A DNA stretch of 64,000 nt from Anagrus nilaparvatae (taxonomy: Eukaryota > Arthropoda > Insecta > Hymenoptera > Mymaridae), in the NCBI GenBank assembly GCA_022575985.1, contig JAKSXM010000231.1, positions 23,846,501 through 23,910,500 of the forward strand. Reading direction: 5' to 3'. Under the pieces are notes generated by a model that worked only from the letters and a program-made list of their open reading frames with translations, was not told the origin of the DNA and made no database searches. Below are positions 10,476 to 23,160 of the stretch, one piece after another. The translations under genes and the position numbers were made by a program. Numbering within the stretch: position 1 is the first letter of the stretch; each line of letters opens with the position of its first letter.

Positions 10476-13400
10476 AAATCTATTGAGGGAAATTCATCAG
10501 AAATTTTAATAATTTTATCAAAAAAACTGAATAAAGTCAATGTACTCTCATGTTGATTCAATTTTGTTCGTATTAGGAAAGTTCATAGCAGTACTTTCAT
10601 ATGTCAGGGTATGTTCGAATATTTATTGACTCAGTCTTAACAGATTAAGGCGTTATTTTTTAATTATGCAGTTGGCATATTAAATTTTATGTATGTTTCA
10701 TCAGCAGCATATTATCTAATAATTTTTGGCTATTGATAACAGAATAAAAATCTATTGAGGGAAATTCATCAGAAATTTTAATCAGTTTATCAAGAAACTG
10801 AATAAAGTCAAAGTACTCTCATGCTGATTCAATACTGTTCGTTATAGAAAAGTTCATAGCAGTACTTTCAAATGTCACGGTCTGTTCGAAAATTATTGCC
10901 TTACTCTTAATAGAATAAGTCGTTATTTTTTTATTATTCAGTTGGCTTATTAAATTTTAAGTATGATTCATCAGCAGCATAATGTCTAATAATTTGCGGC
11001 TATTTATAACAGAATAAAAATCTATTGAGGGAAATTCATCAGAAATTTTAATAATTTTATCAAGAAACTGAATAAAGTCAAAGTACTCTCATGTTGATTC
11101 AACTTTGTTCGTTTTAGAAAAGTTCATAGCAGTACTTTCAAATATCATGTTCTCTTCGAAAATTGTTGACTTACTCTTAACAGGATAAGTCGATATTTTT
11201 TTATTATTCAGTTGGCATATTAAATTTTAAGTATGCATCATCAGCAGCATGATATCTAATAATTTTCGGCTAGTAATAACAGAATAAAAATCTATTTAGG
11301 AAAATTCGTCAGAAATTTTAATAATTTTATCAAGAAACTGAATAAAGTCAAAGTACTCTCATGTTTATTCAATTTTGTTCGTTTTAGAAAAGTTCATAGC
11401 AGTACTTTCAAATGTCACAGTCTGTTCGAAAATTATTGACTTAGTCTTAACAGAATTTGTCGTTATTTTTTTATTATTCAGTTGGCTTATTAAATTTTAA
11501 GTATGCTTCATCAGCAGCATAATAGCTAATAATTTGCCGCTATTTATAACAGAATAAAAATCTATTGATGGAAATTCATCAGAAATTTTAATAATTTTAT
11601 CAAGAAACTGAGTAAAGCCAAAGTACTGTCATGTTGGTTCAAATTTATTCGTTTTAGGAAAGTTCATAGCAGTACTTTTAAATATCATTGTCTCTTCGAA
11701 AACTATTGACTTATTCGTAACAAAATATGTCTTTATTTTTTTATTTTGCAATTGGCCTATTAAATGTTAAGCATGCTTTATCAGCAGCATGATATCTAAT
11801 AATTTTCGGCTAGTAATAACAGAATAAAAATCTATTTAGGAAAATTCGTCAGAAATTTTAATAATTTTATCAAAAAACTGAATAAAGTCAAAGTACTCTC
11901 ATGTTTATTCAATTTTGTTCGTTTTAGGAAAGTTCATAGCAGTACTTTCAAATATCATGGTCTCTTCGAAAATTGTTGCCTTACTCTTAACAGAATAATT
12001 CGTTATTTTTTTATTATGCAGTTGGCATATTAAATTTTAAGTGTGCTTCATCAGCAGCATAATATCTAATAATTTGCGGCTATTAATACCAGAATAAAAA
12101 TCTATTGTGGGAAATTCATCAGGAATTTTAATCAGTTTATCAAGAAACTGAATAAAGACAAAGTACTGTCATGTTGATTCATTTTAATTCGTTTTCAGAA
12201 AGTTCATAGCAGTACTTTCAAATATCATGGTCTCTTCGAAAATTGTTGCCTTACTCTTAACAGAATAAGTCGATATTTTTTTATTATTCAGTTGGCATAT
12301 TAAATTTTAAGTATGCATCACCAGCAGCATAATATCTAATAATTTTCGGATAGTAATAACAGAATAAAAATCTATTCAGGAAAATTCGTCAGAAATTTTA
12401 ATAATTTTATCAAGAAACTGAATAAAGCCAAAGTACTCTCATGTTGATTCAATTCTGTTCGTTTTTGAAAAGTTCATAGCAGTACATTCAAATATCATGG
12501 TCTCTTCGAAAATTGTTGACTTACTCTTAACAGGATAAGTCGTTATTTTATTATTATTCAGTTGCATATTAAATGTTAAGCATGCTTTATCAGCAGCATA
12601 TTTTCTAATAATTTTCGGCTATTAATACCAGAATAAAAATCTATTGAGGGAAATTCATCAGGAGTTTTAATCAGTTTATCAAGAAACTGAATAAAGCCAA
12701 AGTACTGTCATGTTGATTCAATTTTATTCGTTTTAGGAAAGTTCATAGCAGTACTTTCAAATATCATGGTCTCTTCGAAAATTGTTGCCTTACTCTTAAC
12801 AGAATAATTCGTTATTTTTTTATTATGCAGTTGGCATATTAAATTTTAAGTGTGCTTCATCAGCAGCATAATATCTAATAATTTTCGGCTATTTAAAACA
12901 GAATAAAAATCTATTGAGGGAAATTCATCAGAAATTTTAATAATTTTATCAAGAAACTGAATAAAGTCAAAGTACTCTCATGTTGATTCAACTTTGTTCG
13001 TTTTAGAAAAGTTCATAGCAGTACATTCAAATATCATGGTCTCTTCGAAAATTGTTGACTTACTCTTAACAGGATAAGTCGTTATTTTTTTATTATTCAG
13101 TTGGCATATTAAATTTTAAGTATGCATCATCAGCAGCATAATATCTAATAATTTTCGGCTATTAATACCAGAATAAAAATCTATTGTGGGAAATTCATCA
13201 GGAATTTTAATCAGTTTATCAAGAAACTGAATAAAGACAAAGTACTGTCATGTTGATTCATTTTAATTCGTTTTCAGAAAGTTCATAGCAGTACTTTCAA
13301 ATATCATTGTCTCTTCGAAAATTGTTGCCTTGCTCTTAACAGAATAATTCGTTATTTTTTTATTATGCAGTTGGCATATTAAATTTTAAGTGTGCTTCAT

Positions 13401-16400
13401 CAGCAGCATAATATCTAATAATTTGCGGCTATTAATACCAGAATAAAAATCTATTTAGGAAAATTCGTCAGAAATTTTAATAATTTTATCAAGAAACTGA
13501 ATAAAGCCAAAGTACTCTCATGTTGATTCAATTATGTTCGTTTTAGAAAAGTTCATAGCAGTACATTCAAATATCATGGTCTCTTCGAAAATTGTTGACT
13601 TAGTCTTAACAGGATAAGTCGTTATTTTTTTATTATTCAGTTGGCATATTAACTTTTAAGTATGCATCATCAGCAGCATAATATCTAATAATTTTCGGCT
13701 ATTAATACCAGAATAAAAATCTATTGTGGGAAATTCATCAGGAATTTTAATCAGTTTATCAAGAAACTGAATAAAGACAAAGTACTGTCATGTTGATTCA
13801 TTTTAATTCGTTTTCAGAAAGTTCATAGCAGTACTTTCAAATATCATGGTCTCTTCGAAAATTGTTGCCTTACTCTTAATAGAATAATTCGTTATTTTTT
13901 TATTATGCAGTTGGCATATTAAATTTTAAGTGTGCTTCATCAGCAGCATAATATCTAATAATTTTCGGCTATTTAAAACAGAATAAAAATCTATTGAGGG
14001 AAATTCATCAGAAATTTTAATAATTTTATCAAGAAACTGAATAAAGTCAAAGTACTCTCATGTTGATTCAACTTTGTTCGTTTTAGAAAAGTTCATAGCA
14101 GTACTTTCAAATATCATGTTCTCTTCGAAAATTGTTGACTTACTCTTAACAGGATAAGTCGATATTTTTTTATTATTCAGTTGGCATATTAAATTTTAAG
14201 TATGCATCATCAGCAGCATGATATCTAATAATTTTCGGCTTGCAATAACAGAATAAAAATATATTAGGGAAAATTCGTCAGAAATTTTAATAAGTTTATC
14301 AAGAAACTGAATAAATTCAAAGTACTGTCATGTTGATTCAATTTTATTCGTTTTAGGAAAGTTCATAGCAGTACATTCAAATGTCACGGTCTGTTCGAAA
14401 ATTATTGTCTTAGTCTTAACAGAATAATTTTTTTTTTTTTATTATTCAGATTGCATATTAAATTTTAAGTATGCATCACCAGCAGCATAATATCTAATAA
14501 TTTTCGGATAGTAATAACAGAATAAAAATCTATTCAGGAAAATTCGTCAGAAATTTTAATAAGTTTCTCTAGAAACTGAATAAAGTCAAAGTACTCTCAT
14601 GTTGATTCAATTCTGTTCGTTTTAGAAAAGTACATAGCAGTACTTTCAAATATCATGGTCTCTTCGAAAACTATTGACTTATTCGTAACAAAATATGTCG
14701 TTATTTTTTTATTTTGCAATTGGCCTATTAAATGTTAAGCATGCTTTATCAGCAGCATATTTTCTAATAATTTTCGGCTATTAATACCAGAATAAAAATC
14801 TATTGAGGGAAATTCATCAGGAGTTTTAATCAGTTTATCAAGAAACTGAATAAAGCCAAAGTATTGTCATGTTGATTCAATTTTATTCGTTTTAGGAAAG
14901 TTCATAGCAGTACTTTTAAATATCGTGGTCTCTTCGAAAATTGTTGCCTTACTCTTAACAGAATAATTCGTTATTTTTTTATTATGCAGTTGGCATATTA
15001 AATTTTAAGTGTGCTTCATCAGCAGCATAATATCTAATAATTTTCGGCTATTTAAAACAGAATAAAAATCTATTGAGGGAAATTCATCAGAAATTTTAAT
15101 AATTTTATCAAGAAACTGAATAAAGTCAAAGTACTCTCATGTTGATTCAACTTTGTTCGTTTTAGAAAAGTTCATAGCAGTACATTCAAATATCATGGTC
15201 TCTTCGAAAATTGTTGACTTACTCTTAACAGGATAAGTCGTTATTTTTTTATTATTCAGTTGGCATATTAAATTTTAAGTATGCATCATCAGCAGCATAA
15301 TATCTAATAATTTTCGGCTATTAATACCAGAATAAAAATCTATTGTGGGAAATTCATCAGGAATTTTAATCAGTTTATCAAGAAACTGAATAAAGACAAA
15401 GTACTGTCATGTTGATTCATTTTAATTCGTTTTCAGAAAGTTCATAGCAGTACTTTCAAATATCATGGTCTCTTCGAAAATTGTTGCCTTACTCTTAACA
15501 GAATAATTCGTTATTTTTTTATTATGCAGTTGGCATATTAAATTTTAAGTGTGCTTCATCAGCAGCATAATATCTAATAATTTGCGGCTATTAATACCAG
15601 AATAAAAATCTATTTAGGAAAATTCGTCAGAAATTTTAATAATTTTATCAAGAAACTGAATAAAGCCAAAGTACTCTCATGTTGATTCAATTCTGTTCGT
15701 TTTAGAAAAGTTCATAGCAGTACATTCAAATATCATGGTCTCTTCGAAAATTGTTGACTTACTCTTAACAGGATAAGTCGTTATTTTTTTATTATTCAGT
15801 TGGCATATTAAATTTTAAGTATGCATTAGAGCAGCATAATATCTAATAATTTTCGGCTATTAATACCAGAATAAAAATCTATTGTGGGAAATTCATCAGG
15901 AATTTTAATCAGTTTATCAAGAAACTGAATAAAGACAAAGTACTGTCATGTTGATTCATTTTAATTCGTTTTCAGAAAGTTCATAGCAGTACATTCAAAT
16001 ATCATGGTCTCTTCGAAAATTGTTGACTTACTCTTAACAGGATAAGTCGTTATTTTTTTATTATTCAGTTGGCATATTAAATTTTAAGTATGCATTACAG
16101 CAGCATAATTTCTAATAATTTTCGGCTATTAATACCAGAATAAAAATCTATTGTGGGAAATTCATCAGGAATTTTAATCAGTTTATCAAGAAACTGAATA
16201 AAGTCAAAGTACTCTCATGTTGATTCAACTTTGTTCGTTTTAGAAAAGTTCATAGCAGTACTTTCAAATATCATGTTCTCTTCGAAAATTGTTGACTTAC
16301 TCTTAACAGGATAAGTCGATATTTTTTTATTATTCAGTTGGCATATTAAATTTTAAGTATGCATCACCAGCAGCATAATATCTAATAATTTTCGGATAGT

Positions 16401-16806
16401 AATAACAGAATAAAAATCTATTCAGGAAAATTCGTCAGAAATTTTAATAAGTTTATCTAGAAACTGAATAAAGTCAAAGTACTCTCATGTTGATTCAATT
16501 CTGTTCGTTTTAGAAAAGTTCATAGCAGTACTTTCAAATATCATGGTCTCTTCGAAAACTATTGACTTATTCGTAACAAAATATGTCGTTATTTTTTTAT
16601 TTTGCAATTGGCCTATTAAATGTTAAGCATGCTTTATCAGCAGCATATTTTCTAATCATTTTCGGCTATTAATACCAGAATAAAAATCTATTGAGGGAAA
16701 TTCATCAGGAGTTTTAATCAGTTTATCAAGAAACTGAATAAAGACAAAGTACTGTCATGTTGATTCATTTTACATCGTTTTCAGAAAGTTCATAGCAGTA
16801 CTTAAA
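10476..16806 (+). repeat. 270-bp satellite array with higher-order structure
   Basis: About 23 head-to-tail monomers. The landmark AGAATAAAAATCTATT recurs at 10741, 11011, 11281, 11551, 11821, 12091, 12361, 12630, 12900, 13170, 13440, 13710, 13980, 14250, 14519, 14789, 15059, 15329, 15599, 15868, 16137, 16407 and 16677. Monomer subtypes, told apart by the five bases after CTATT (CAGGA, GAGGG, GTGGG, TAGGA), follow the same order from 12361 and from 14519, giving a higher-order unit of about 2.16 kb; a third round begins at 16407. A marker with ATTAAATGTTAAGCATGC recurs near 11760, 12570, 14727 and 16614. Unequal exchange inside the element is the likely cause. No coding frame. Confidence 0.9.
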
Positions 16807-17215
16807 AATAAAAATATATTTTAAAGTTCTTTTATTAATGCAATAAAAACTATAATTATTTTACAATACAAAATTTTGACAATGTTTTTATATTGCAAGG
16901 TGTCGAAAGACTGAATGACTAAAAAATTCAAAAATACTTTTTACAATATGATATTACGCGTAAAAAAAAATAACACTGAAAAACAAATGTATCATCTGAA
17001 TTATTTGATTATATTATTTTTTATTTTTCTTCAGCGTCCAGTGACATCTGAGACAAAATTTAAGGACCTGACTTATTAACCTAAAGATTACTAAAAAAAG
17101 CAAATTATTATAAATTTTAATAAAGTAAAAATAACCCTTTTATATATAATGAAAAATTAATATAATAAGCACCAAATCTTCCGTTCCTACGGAACATAGT
17201 TAAATTTTAAGTATG
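16807..17215. other. Unique spacer between satellite and right iteron array
   Basis: About 400 bp of AT-rich sequence with no partner in the left arm, hence inserted after or outside the inverted duplication. It contains a small hairpin GTTCCTACGGAAC near 17186. No gene. Confidence 0.5.
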
Positions 17216-18445
17216 TTGTCAAGCTTGTTGATCATTTTGTTGATGAAGTTTGATGATCAAGTTTGATGATCAAGGTTGCTGATCAAGTTTGGTGATCAAG
17301 TTTGTTGATCAAGGTTGTTGATCAAGTTTGATGTTTCAAGCTTGTTGCTCAAGTTTTATGATCAAGTTTGATGATCAAGGTTGCTGATCAAGTTTGGTGA
17401 TCAAGTTTGTTGATCAAGGTTGTTGATCAAGTTTGATGATCAAGGTTGATGAACAAGTTTGATGATCAAGGCTGATTATCAAATTTGTTTGATGATCAAG
17501 GTTGTTGATCAAGTTTGATGTTTCAAGCTTGTTGCTCAAGTTTTATGATCAAGTTTGATGATCAAGGTTGCTGATCAAGTTTGGTGATCAAGTTTGTTGA
17601 TCAAGGTTGTTGATCAAGTTTGATGATCAAGGTTGATGAACAAGTTTGATGATCAAGGCTGATTATCAAATTTGTTTGATGATCAAGGTTGTTGATCAAG
17701 TTTGATGTTTCAAGCTTGTTGCTCAAGTTTTATGATCAAGTTTGATGATCAAGGTTGCTGATCAAGTTTGGTGATCAAGTTTGTTGATCAAGGTTGTTGA
17801 TCAAGGTTGTTGATCAAGTTTTATGATCAAGTTTGTTGATCAAGTTTGATGATCAAGGTTGCTGATCAAGTTTGATGATCAAGTTTGTTGATCAAGTTTG
17901 ATTATCAAGTCTGATTATCAAATTTGTTTGATGATCAAGGTTGTTGATCAAGTTTGATGATCAAGTTTGTTGATCAAGTTTGATGATCAAGGTTGCTGAT
18001 CAAGTTTGATGATCAAGTTTGTTGATCAAGTTTGATTATCAAGTCTAATTATCAAATTTGTTTGATGATCAAGGTTGTTGATCAAGTTTGATTATCAAGT
18101 CTGATTATCAAATTTGTTTGATGATCAAGGTTGTTGATCAAGTTTGATGATCAAGCTTTCTGATCAAGTTTAATGATCAAGCTGTTGATCAAGTTTCGTT
18201 TTCAAGATTGCTGTTCAAGTATGCTGATCAAGTTTAATGATCAAGCATGCATATCAAATTTGCTGATCAGGTTTGTTGATCAAGTTTGATGATGAAGCTT
18301 GCTGATCAAGTTTGTTTATCAAGTTTGATGATCAAGATTGTTGATCAAGTTTGATGATCAAGTTTGATGATCAAGGTTGCTGATCAAGTTTGATGATCAA
18401 GTTTGATGATCTTTGTTGCTGATCAAGGCTGTTGATCAAGTTTTT
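17216..18445. repeat. TTGATCAA iteron array, right
   Basis: Inverse of the left array but twice as long. The extra length includes a roughly 186-bp block repeated three times (TTTCAAGCTTGTTGCTCAAG near 17334, 17521 and 17708). Each roughly 20-bp unit carries TTGATCAA or TGATGATCAA. Confidence 0.9.
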
Positions 18446-19748
18446 TTTTGTTAAGCCAGAAAAAATAAAAAATGGCCCAAATCGCACGTAAATTACCTTC
18501 GGAGGCGAATCCGAGGATGGTAAACTGCGATTTTGGTCATTCCTTGTTTATGGCCGAGGATTGTCCAAAAGTTTTCTGTAACTGTGACGGGAAAATCTGT
18601 CTTTGCCGGACAATCCGGGAAATGCGTACTTTCGGGTCGCAGTACAGAAAAAGAAAATTAAAATTTTTTGAAACTGCTTAAGTAACTGCGACTGAGAAGC
18701 ATCAAATGACAACCGCAAGCGTAGTCGCAACGCAAAAAGCACAACGTGATTTCAGGTCTTTGTGCCTTGCATTGAGGCTGCGCCTACGGTTGCGACCCCC
18801 ATTAACTTCGTTTGTAAAACCAGCATAAGGCAATCTTCTTCAATTTTGCAAAAAGAAAAGATCTCAATTTTCATGATACACGCGACTCTTCGCGTGCGAA
18901 GTGTAAAGTCTCAATCATAGCATAAACAAATAATTGGAGAAAAAATACTCATAAATATTCTGTCTTTGTTTCACTTTCACTTTAAATATTTCATAGTTTT
19001 TCTGTTTTTGTCGCTCTTGCAAAGAACTTAACTTTTTCGATAATAATATGAAACACATTGAAAAATTTACATCGGGTGTTTAAATAAATTATATTATTCA
19101 TTCAAAATATAAATAGTAAAAATTAAAAAATTTTAAATATTTCCTTTTTCATTTTAACCTGTTTAAAAAAATTTTCAAATGATGCTACTTTTAATTTTTA
19201 TCTTAAAATAATTTAGAAATAAAGTTTAAATAAAAAATAAACTGCACAAATTAATTTGAACAACAAAAAATATTATGACATAACCAACTTTGATGTTATT
19301 AGTTTTGTCTGCTTTTATTTTGACTAGTTGCGTAAAATCAGCTGTTTTGCGAACCGGAAACAGCAGAAACTATAGAAAATATTAAAACAATAATTTAACA
19401 ACGCTGCATAAGTAAATTGAATTTTTTTTTTTTAAATGCATAAAAGAAATTAATTTTCTCTACAACCAATAAATTTTTTTCTTTGAACAACCACTGTTTT
19501 TTCAAGTAAAATTTTATTATCTTTTTGTTAAAATTATTTACAAACAATTTTATCACATTTTCTATTTTTTTTTTATTTTCAACTCCACTTTTCTTTATCC
19601 CAAAATTATTTTTTATCCATAAATTTCCATCCAATTTGTTAATTTTTCACCAATTTATCCATCTCAATTGGTTTTACCAACTTTCTTTCATTTTTAACCA
19701 ATTTATACCAAAAATAAAAAAACTGTTCCTTCCCAATGAATAACCCTG
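18446..19748. repeat. Right terminal inverted repeat, unique part
   Basis: Inverse of 8077-9295 and the fuller of the two arms. It carries the second copy of the small ORF (18472-18681), directly beside the iteron array. Confidence 0.8.
18472..18681 (+). CDS. Small Cys-rich ORF in foldback right arm
   Basis: 69 codons, twin of 9054-9263, with the same start, length and stop. Cysteines at residues 19, 31, 36, 38, 43 and 45 and His23 could form a small zinc-binding fold, followed by a basic tail. Seven substitutions and no frame-breaking indel separate the copies, while the surrounding arm sequence does contain indels. That is mild evidence for selection or for gene conversion. No family recognised. 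Confidence 0.45.
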   Translation: MAQIARKLPSEANPRMVNCDFGHSLFMAEDCPKVFCNCDGKICLCRTIREMRTFGSQYRKRKLKFFETA

Positions 19749-20099
19749 TATGTGTAGTATACAAAACATTTCTATTTCCTCAGAGTTAAATCAAAGTTTG
19801 ACTGTGCGAGGAATGGTAAATATCAATTAAATTAAATTTACTTAAGTAAATAAAAAATAATTATATAAAATTTAAATATAAAAATAAAGTTGAAACATTT
19901 AGTATTTATATAAAACAATAGTTAAAATGACTAGTAGTTTTTACATACATAATTATAATTATAAATAATAAATTCAAAACAACAGATAAAATAAAAAATA
20001 ATTACTAATTACAAATTAATATATTGTAAGTATATTTTTTAATAATAATTATATTATAGATATCGTTAATTAATTATTAAGTTGATTCAAATTTTGCAA

Positions 20100-21060
20100 G
20101 GGCTCTAAATCTCTGTTTTTTTAAGTTTTAGAATTAGGTAAATTAAGAAGTTTAAAGTTTTTGGGAGTAAATTGTACAGTTTTAAAGATACAATTTAAGG
20201 GCTTTTGTTATAAACAGATTTGTTTATAGTAGGTAACTTTGTGTGATCGTTTCTAGTACTGAAAGTAGAATTTTGATATAAGTTTGTAAGATCATAGTAA
20301 TAATGTGTTAAAGTATTGAGCTTGAAAAACTGTTTTAAATCCAACAAGCAATTTGCATAATTTTTATAATATTTTTTTTAAAGCTCTGAAAAATTTTTAG
20401 TCTATTATCATATGCTATTTGAATAGTTCCCAAAAGTGATAAACATTGACTTATCTATATTAAGTGTTTATCGTGCATAAACCATTTATTAATCAATCCA
20501 AGCGTATCCATCATTAGCTGAATTAGCCAAGTTCTAATTTTTCTCATCGGAGAAGACTGCTGTATCATCAACACAATAAAAGACTCTAGGAACAAGACTA
20601 AAAATCATTAATGTATATGAGAAACAAATAAGGTCCTAAAATAGCACTGAGGTACTCCAACATTAGTGATGGCATAATCACTTCTTGTATCCCCAAGTCT
20701 AATAGCAAACTGACGATTTAACAAATAATTTTTAAAAAGGTTAAATGGCGTACCCCTGACTCCATATCTTTCCATTTTTTTTAACAATATATGATGGTCA
20801 ACGGTATCAAAAGCTTTTGACAGTTCTAAGAACGTCCCAAACAATGCTTATTTCTCATTTTGTTCATTATAGATTAAATCAGTAACTTTAAGCAGCATAT
20901 GTTTAGTTCCTATACCAGCCAGAAAGCCAAATTGATTTTCAAATATTATTTTGTTTTTGTTAAAAAAGTAAGATAATCTAATAAAAATAACTTTTTCAAA
21001 GATCTTAGCAATATTAGATATAAGCGATATTGGCCTATAGTTGATCATATACTTTTATCA
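20100..21060 (-). pseudogene. CR1/jockey-like LINE reverse transcriptase, decayed
   Basis: Reverse transcriptase of a non-LTR retrotransposon, broken by frameshifts. Reading leftward: INYRPISLISNIAKIFEKVI (about 21045-20985), NQFGF with a following G-GT, then in another frame LSKAFDTVDHHILLKKMERY (catalytic Asp motif), GVPQ, then AILGPYLFLIYINDF in a further frame, and the catalytic YADD box degraded to CVDD (about 20555). These motifs are typical of the CR1/jockey group. The 3' part fades before 20100. With 8007-8076 it probably forms one element split by the foldback. Confidence 0.75.
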
Positions 21061-21502
21061 CCAGACTTATTTTAAACTCTCTCTTTCTCATTTAGCAATA
21101 CTCGCGCAATATGATTTTATGATCTTTATGTAAAAATGTGCCTCTCTTAAACCCGACATCACTCATTCAAGCACTCATCATTTAAATCATCTATTTTATC
21201 GCACGAAAATACAATTTATATACAAAACTTATTCATATGATTATGGAATAAATTTAAAGAATTTAATAAAAAATATTTTTTTACAAAAATTTACCACGGT
21301 ACATAACCTAAAAAAAAGTGCAATCATTTTTACCAAATATAAATTTACAAATAATCATCAATATAATTATATAGATTTTTTTTTACATGTATTTTTTTTA
21401 TTGCAACTGAATTATTGTCTAAGTTATATCTGTTATTGAGAAAAGAATTTTTAAGTAAATAAATTCAGGTCCAAATATCAAGAAATTTTCAAGAAAAATT
21501 AT
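21061..21502. other. AT-rich stretch, nothing recognised
   Basis: No frame, RNA or repeat partner seen. It may be the 5' continuation of the decayed LINE. Confidence 0.3.
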
Positions 21503-21963
21503 ACAGCTGTACAAAAAAAAGTTCTGATCCTGTAACTAGACCTACCTACAGGTAAGTTTTTCGATGTCCGAAAACCAAATTTAGCCTACGCCTTTTTAGA
21601 ACATCAAAATACGTAACTAATGTACTTTTATTTTTAACTTTTGTACATAGTAAAATAATAAATTTTGTACATAGTAAAGGGTAGCTGGGGCAAAATCTGA
21701 GGGTGTAGGCTAAATTCGGACTTCAGATTCGGTTTTAGAACATCAAAATACGTAACTAAAGTACTTTTATTTTTAACTTTTGGACATAATCAAGTATTAT
21801 CTTTTTGGGTCGCCGGTCGGTTTAGAGGGTGGCTGGAGGTAGATGGGACAAAATCTGAGGGTGTAGGCTAAATCCTGACTTCAGATTCGGTTTTAGGACA
21901 TCGGAAAACTTACCTGTAGATAGGTCTAGTTACAGGATCAGAACTTTTTGTTTGTGCAGCTGT
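21503..21963. mobile_element. MITE, 461 bp
   Basis: Terminal inverted repeats of about 75 bp: ACAGCTGTACAAAAAAAAG at 21503 mirrors the end at 21963, and the repeat continues through GTTCTGATCCTGTAACTAG and ACCTACAGGTAAG. The interior holds a direct repeat (ACATCAAAATACGTAACTAA near 21602 and 21740). The target duplication is unclear. No coding sequence. The repeat contains CAGGTAAGT, a perfect splice-donor consensus. Confidence 0.75.
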
Positions 21964-22950
21964 GTTATGAGTAAAAAAATTTTGTAAAATTTAGTTTAAG
22001 GATTTTAGAATTCTTTTGCTAGTGGTTGAAAATTTATTGATTTTTAGATTTGTTTATTGTTTTATCAGAAAACCTATTTGTTTATTATTTAATTAAAAAA
22101 CTTTAATTTTTACAGTTCTATTTTTAAATGTGTAAATTTTTTATGTTTTCTTTTGCTAACAAAATCGGTTGTTATAGTCTCTGATAACCTTTAAAATCTT
22201 ATACTTTTTGTTTAATTATTTTTTATAAAAAATGTTTCATATCCTAAGGTTTTAAGGATGTTGTTGTAGTTCGAGTTCGATTTTGAATTCCAGAATGATT
22301 TGTCACAATAATAACTGATTGATTTGGTATAACTGTTAACTTTATTCATAAATAAATTATATACTATTTAAGTCAATAAGTAAAGTAACTAGTTACTTTA
22401 ATGAGTAATGGAATTCTGGTAAGTATGAATTTCTAATAATCTCCGAAACTAGGCCTAAAGATAACACAGGCACACAAAAAAAAGCCATATACCAGAGGGT
22501 AGACGGTGAAGCCAAAAATGAATATAAAAAATTTTTTCTACTCATTTTTCTACTATACACGTTTTGCCCTGTAGACCACCCCAGTGCCCCAATGCATCCC
22601 CCCAAAACGAGTTATAAAAATTTTTATTACAGAAACTAAAGCTCAATGTGTATTGTTATGTTTTTTGAAACGCTGAAACCAAAGATGAATATAAAAAATG
22701 TGTTTAACCAATGCTTGGCCAGGTGCCTTCATTCGAGTTAAAAATATTTTTATTAAGAAAATTAAAACTCAAATTGTATTCTAATGTTTTTTGGATTCTA
22801 AAACCAGTAAACAGGTAGGGACGTCTTAATAAAAATATGTAAAAAAACAAAAACATTGGTAGGTTTTGCTAATTTTTTTTTTTTAATTATCAATAGATTT
22901 ATTTATAATAATTTTTTGAATATTTTATGAGTTAAATATTTTGAAACAAA
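21964..22950. other. AT-rich stretch with a weak two-copy repeat
   Basis: No gene. Two diverged units of about 130-150 bp occur around 22500-22800 (shared phrase AAATGAATATAAAAAAT followed by TTTTTATTA and AAAACTCAA-like blocks). Confidence 0.35.
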
Positions 22951-23160
22951 AGAGCCTCGGTAATTCTGTGGTTAGGGCGTTGGACTTCGGACCTGAAAGT
23001 TCGCAGTTCAAATCCCGGCTATATCTGATGTTCTTCTACCGTGGGTTCTAGGATTGAGGCATCCACTTAATGTTAAAAAAAAAAAAAAATAACATTATGC
23101 GGATAACGCGGTCCGAAGTGCATCCAGGGCACTATAAGCTGGCGTAGGGTTTGGGAGACT
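22951..23160 (+). mobile_element. tRNA-derived SINE-like element
   Basis: The head resembles a tRNA. The A-box region TGTGGTTAGGGC (22967-22978), an anticodon loop CTTCGGA that would read TCG (tRNA-Arg-like), and the B-box GTTCAAATC (23006-23014) are correctly ordered and spaced. The anticodon and T stems are mispaired, so it is not a working tRNA. A non-tRNA body follows with an A run near 23075 and a GC-richer stretch to about 23155. A SINE is the natural reading; its true 3' end is not certain. Confidence 0.6.

Larger units (their letters stand above)
8077..19748. mobile_element. Giant foldback element, 11.7 kb
   Basis: Bounded by CAGGGTTATTCATTGGGAAG at 8077 and its inverse ending at 19748, with TA on both outer sides (8075-8076, 19749-19750), which fits a TA target duplication as in Tc1/mariner-like elements. 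AGTATACAA also occurs on both flanks slightly further out (8066-8074, 19756-19764). Structure: unique arm (left about 1.2 kb, right about 1.3 kb), array of TTGATCAA palindromes, then a loop of a 270-bp satellite that switches orientation at 10475/10476. No transposase is recognisable, so it is non-autonomous. The arms differ by about a tenth and by a deletion near 8280, so the insertion is not recent. Confidence 0.8.

Noticed and set aside
9296..18445. Short regular repeats that might suggest a CRISPR array
   Set aside because: The TTGATCAA units have no unique spacers of constant length, and the sequence is eukaryotic.
8077..19748. hAT element based on a CAGGG start
   Set aside because: The 8-bp flanks do not match; TA on both sides fits better.
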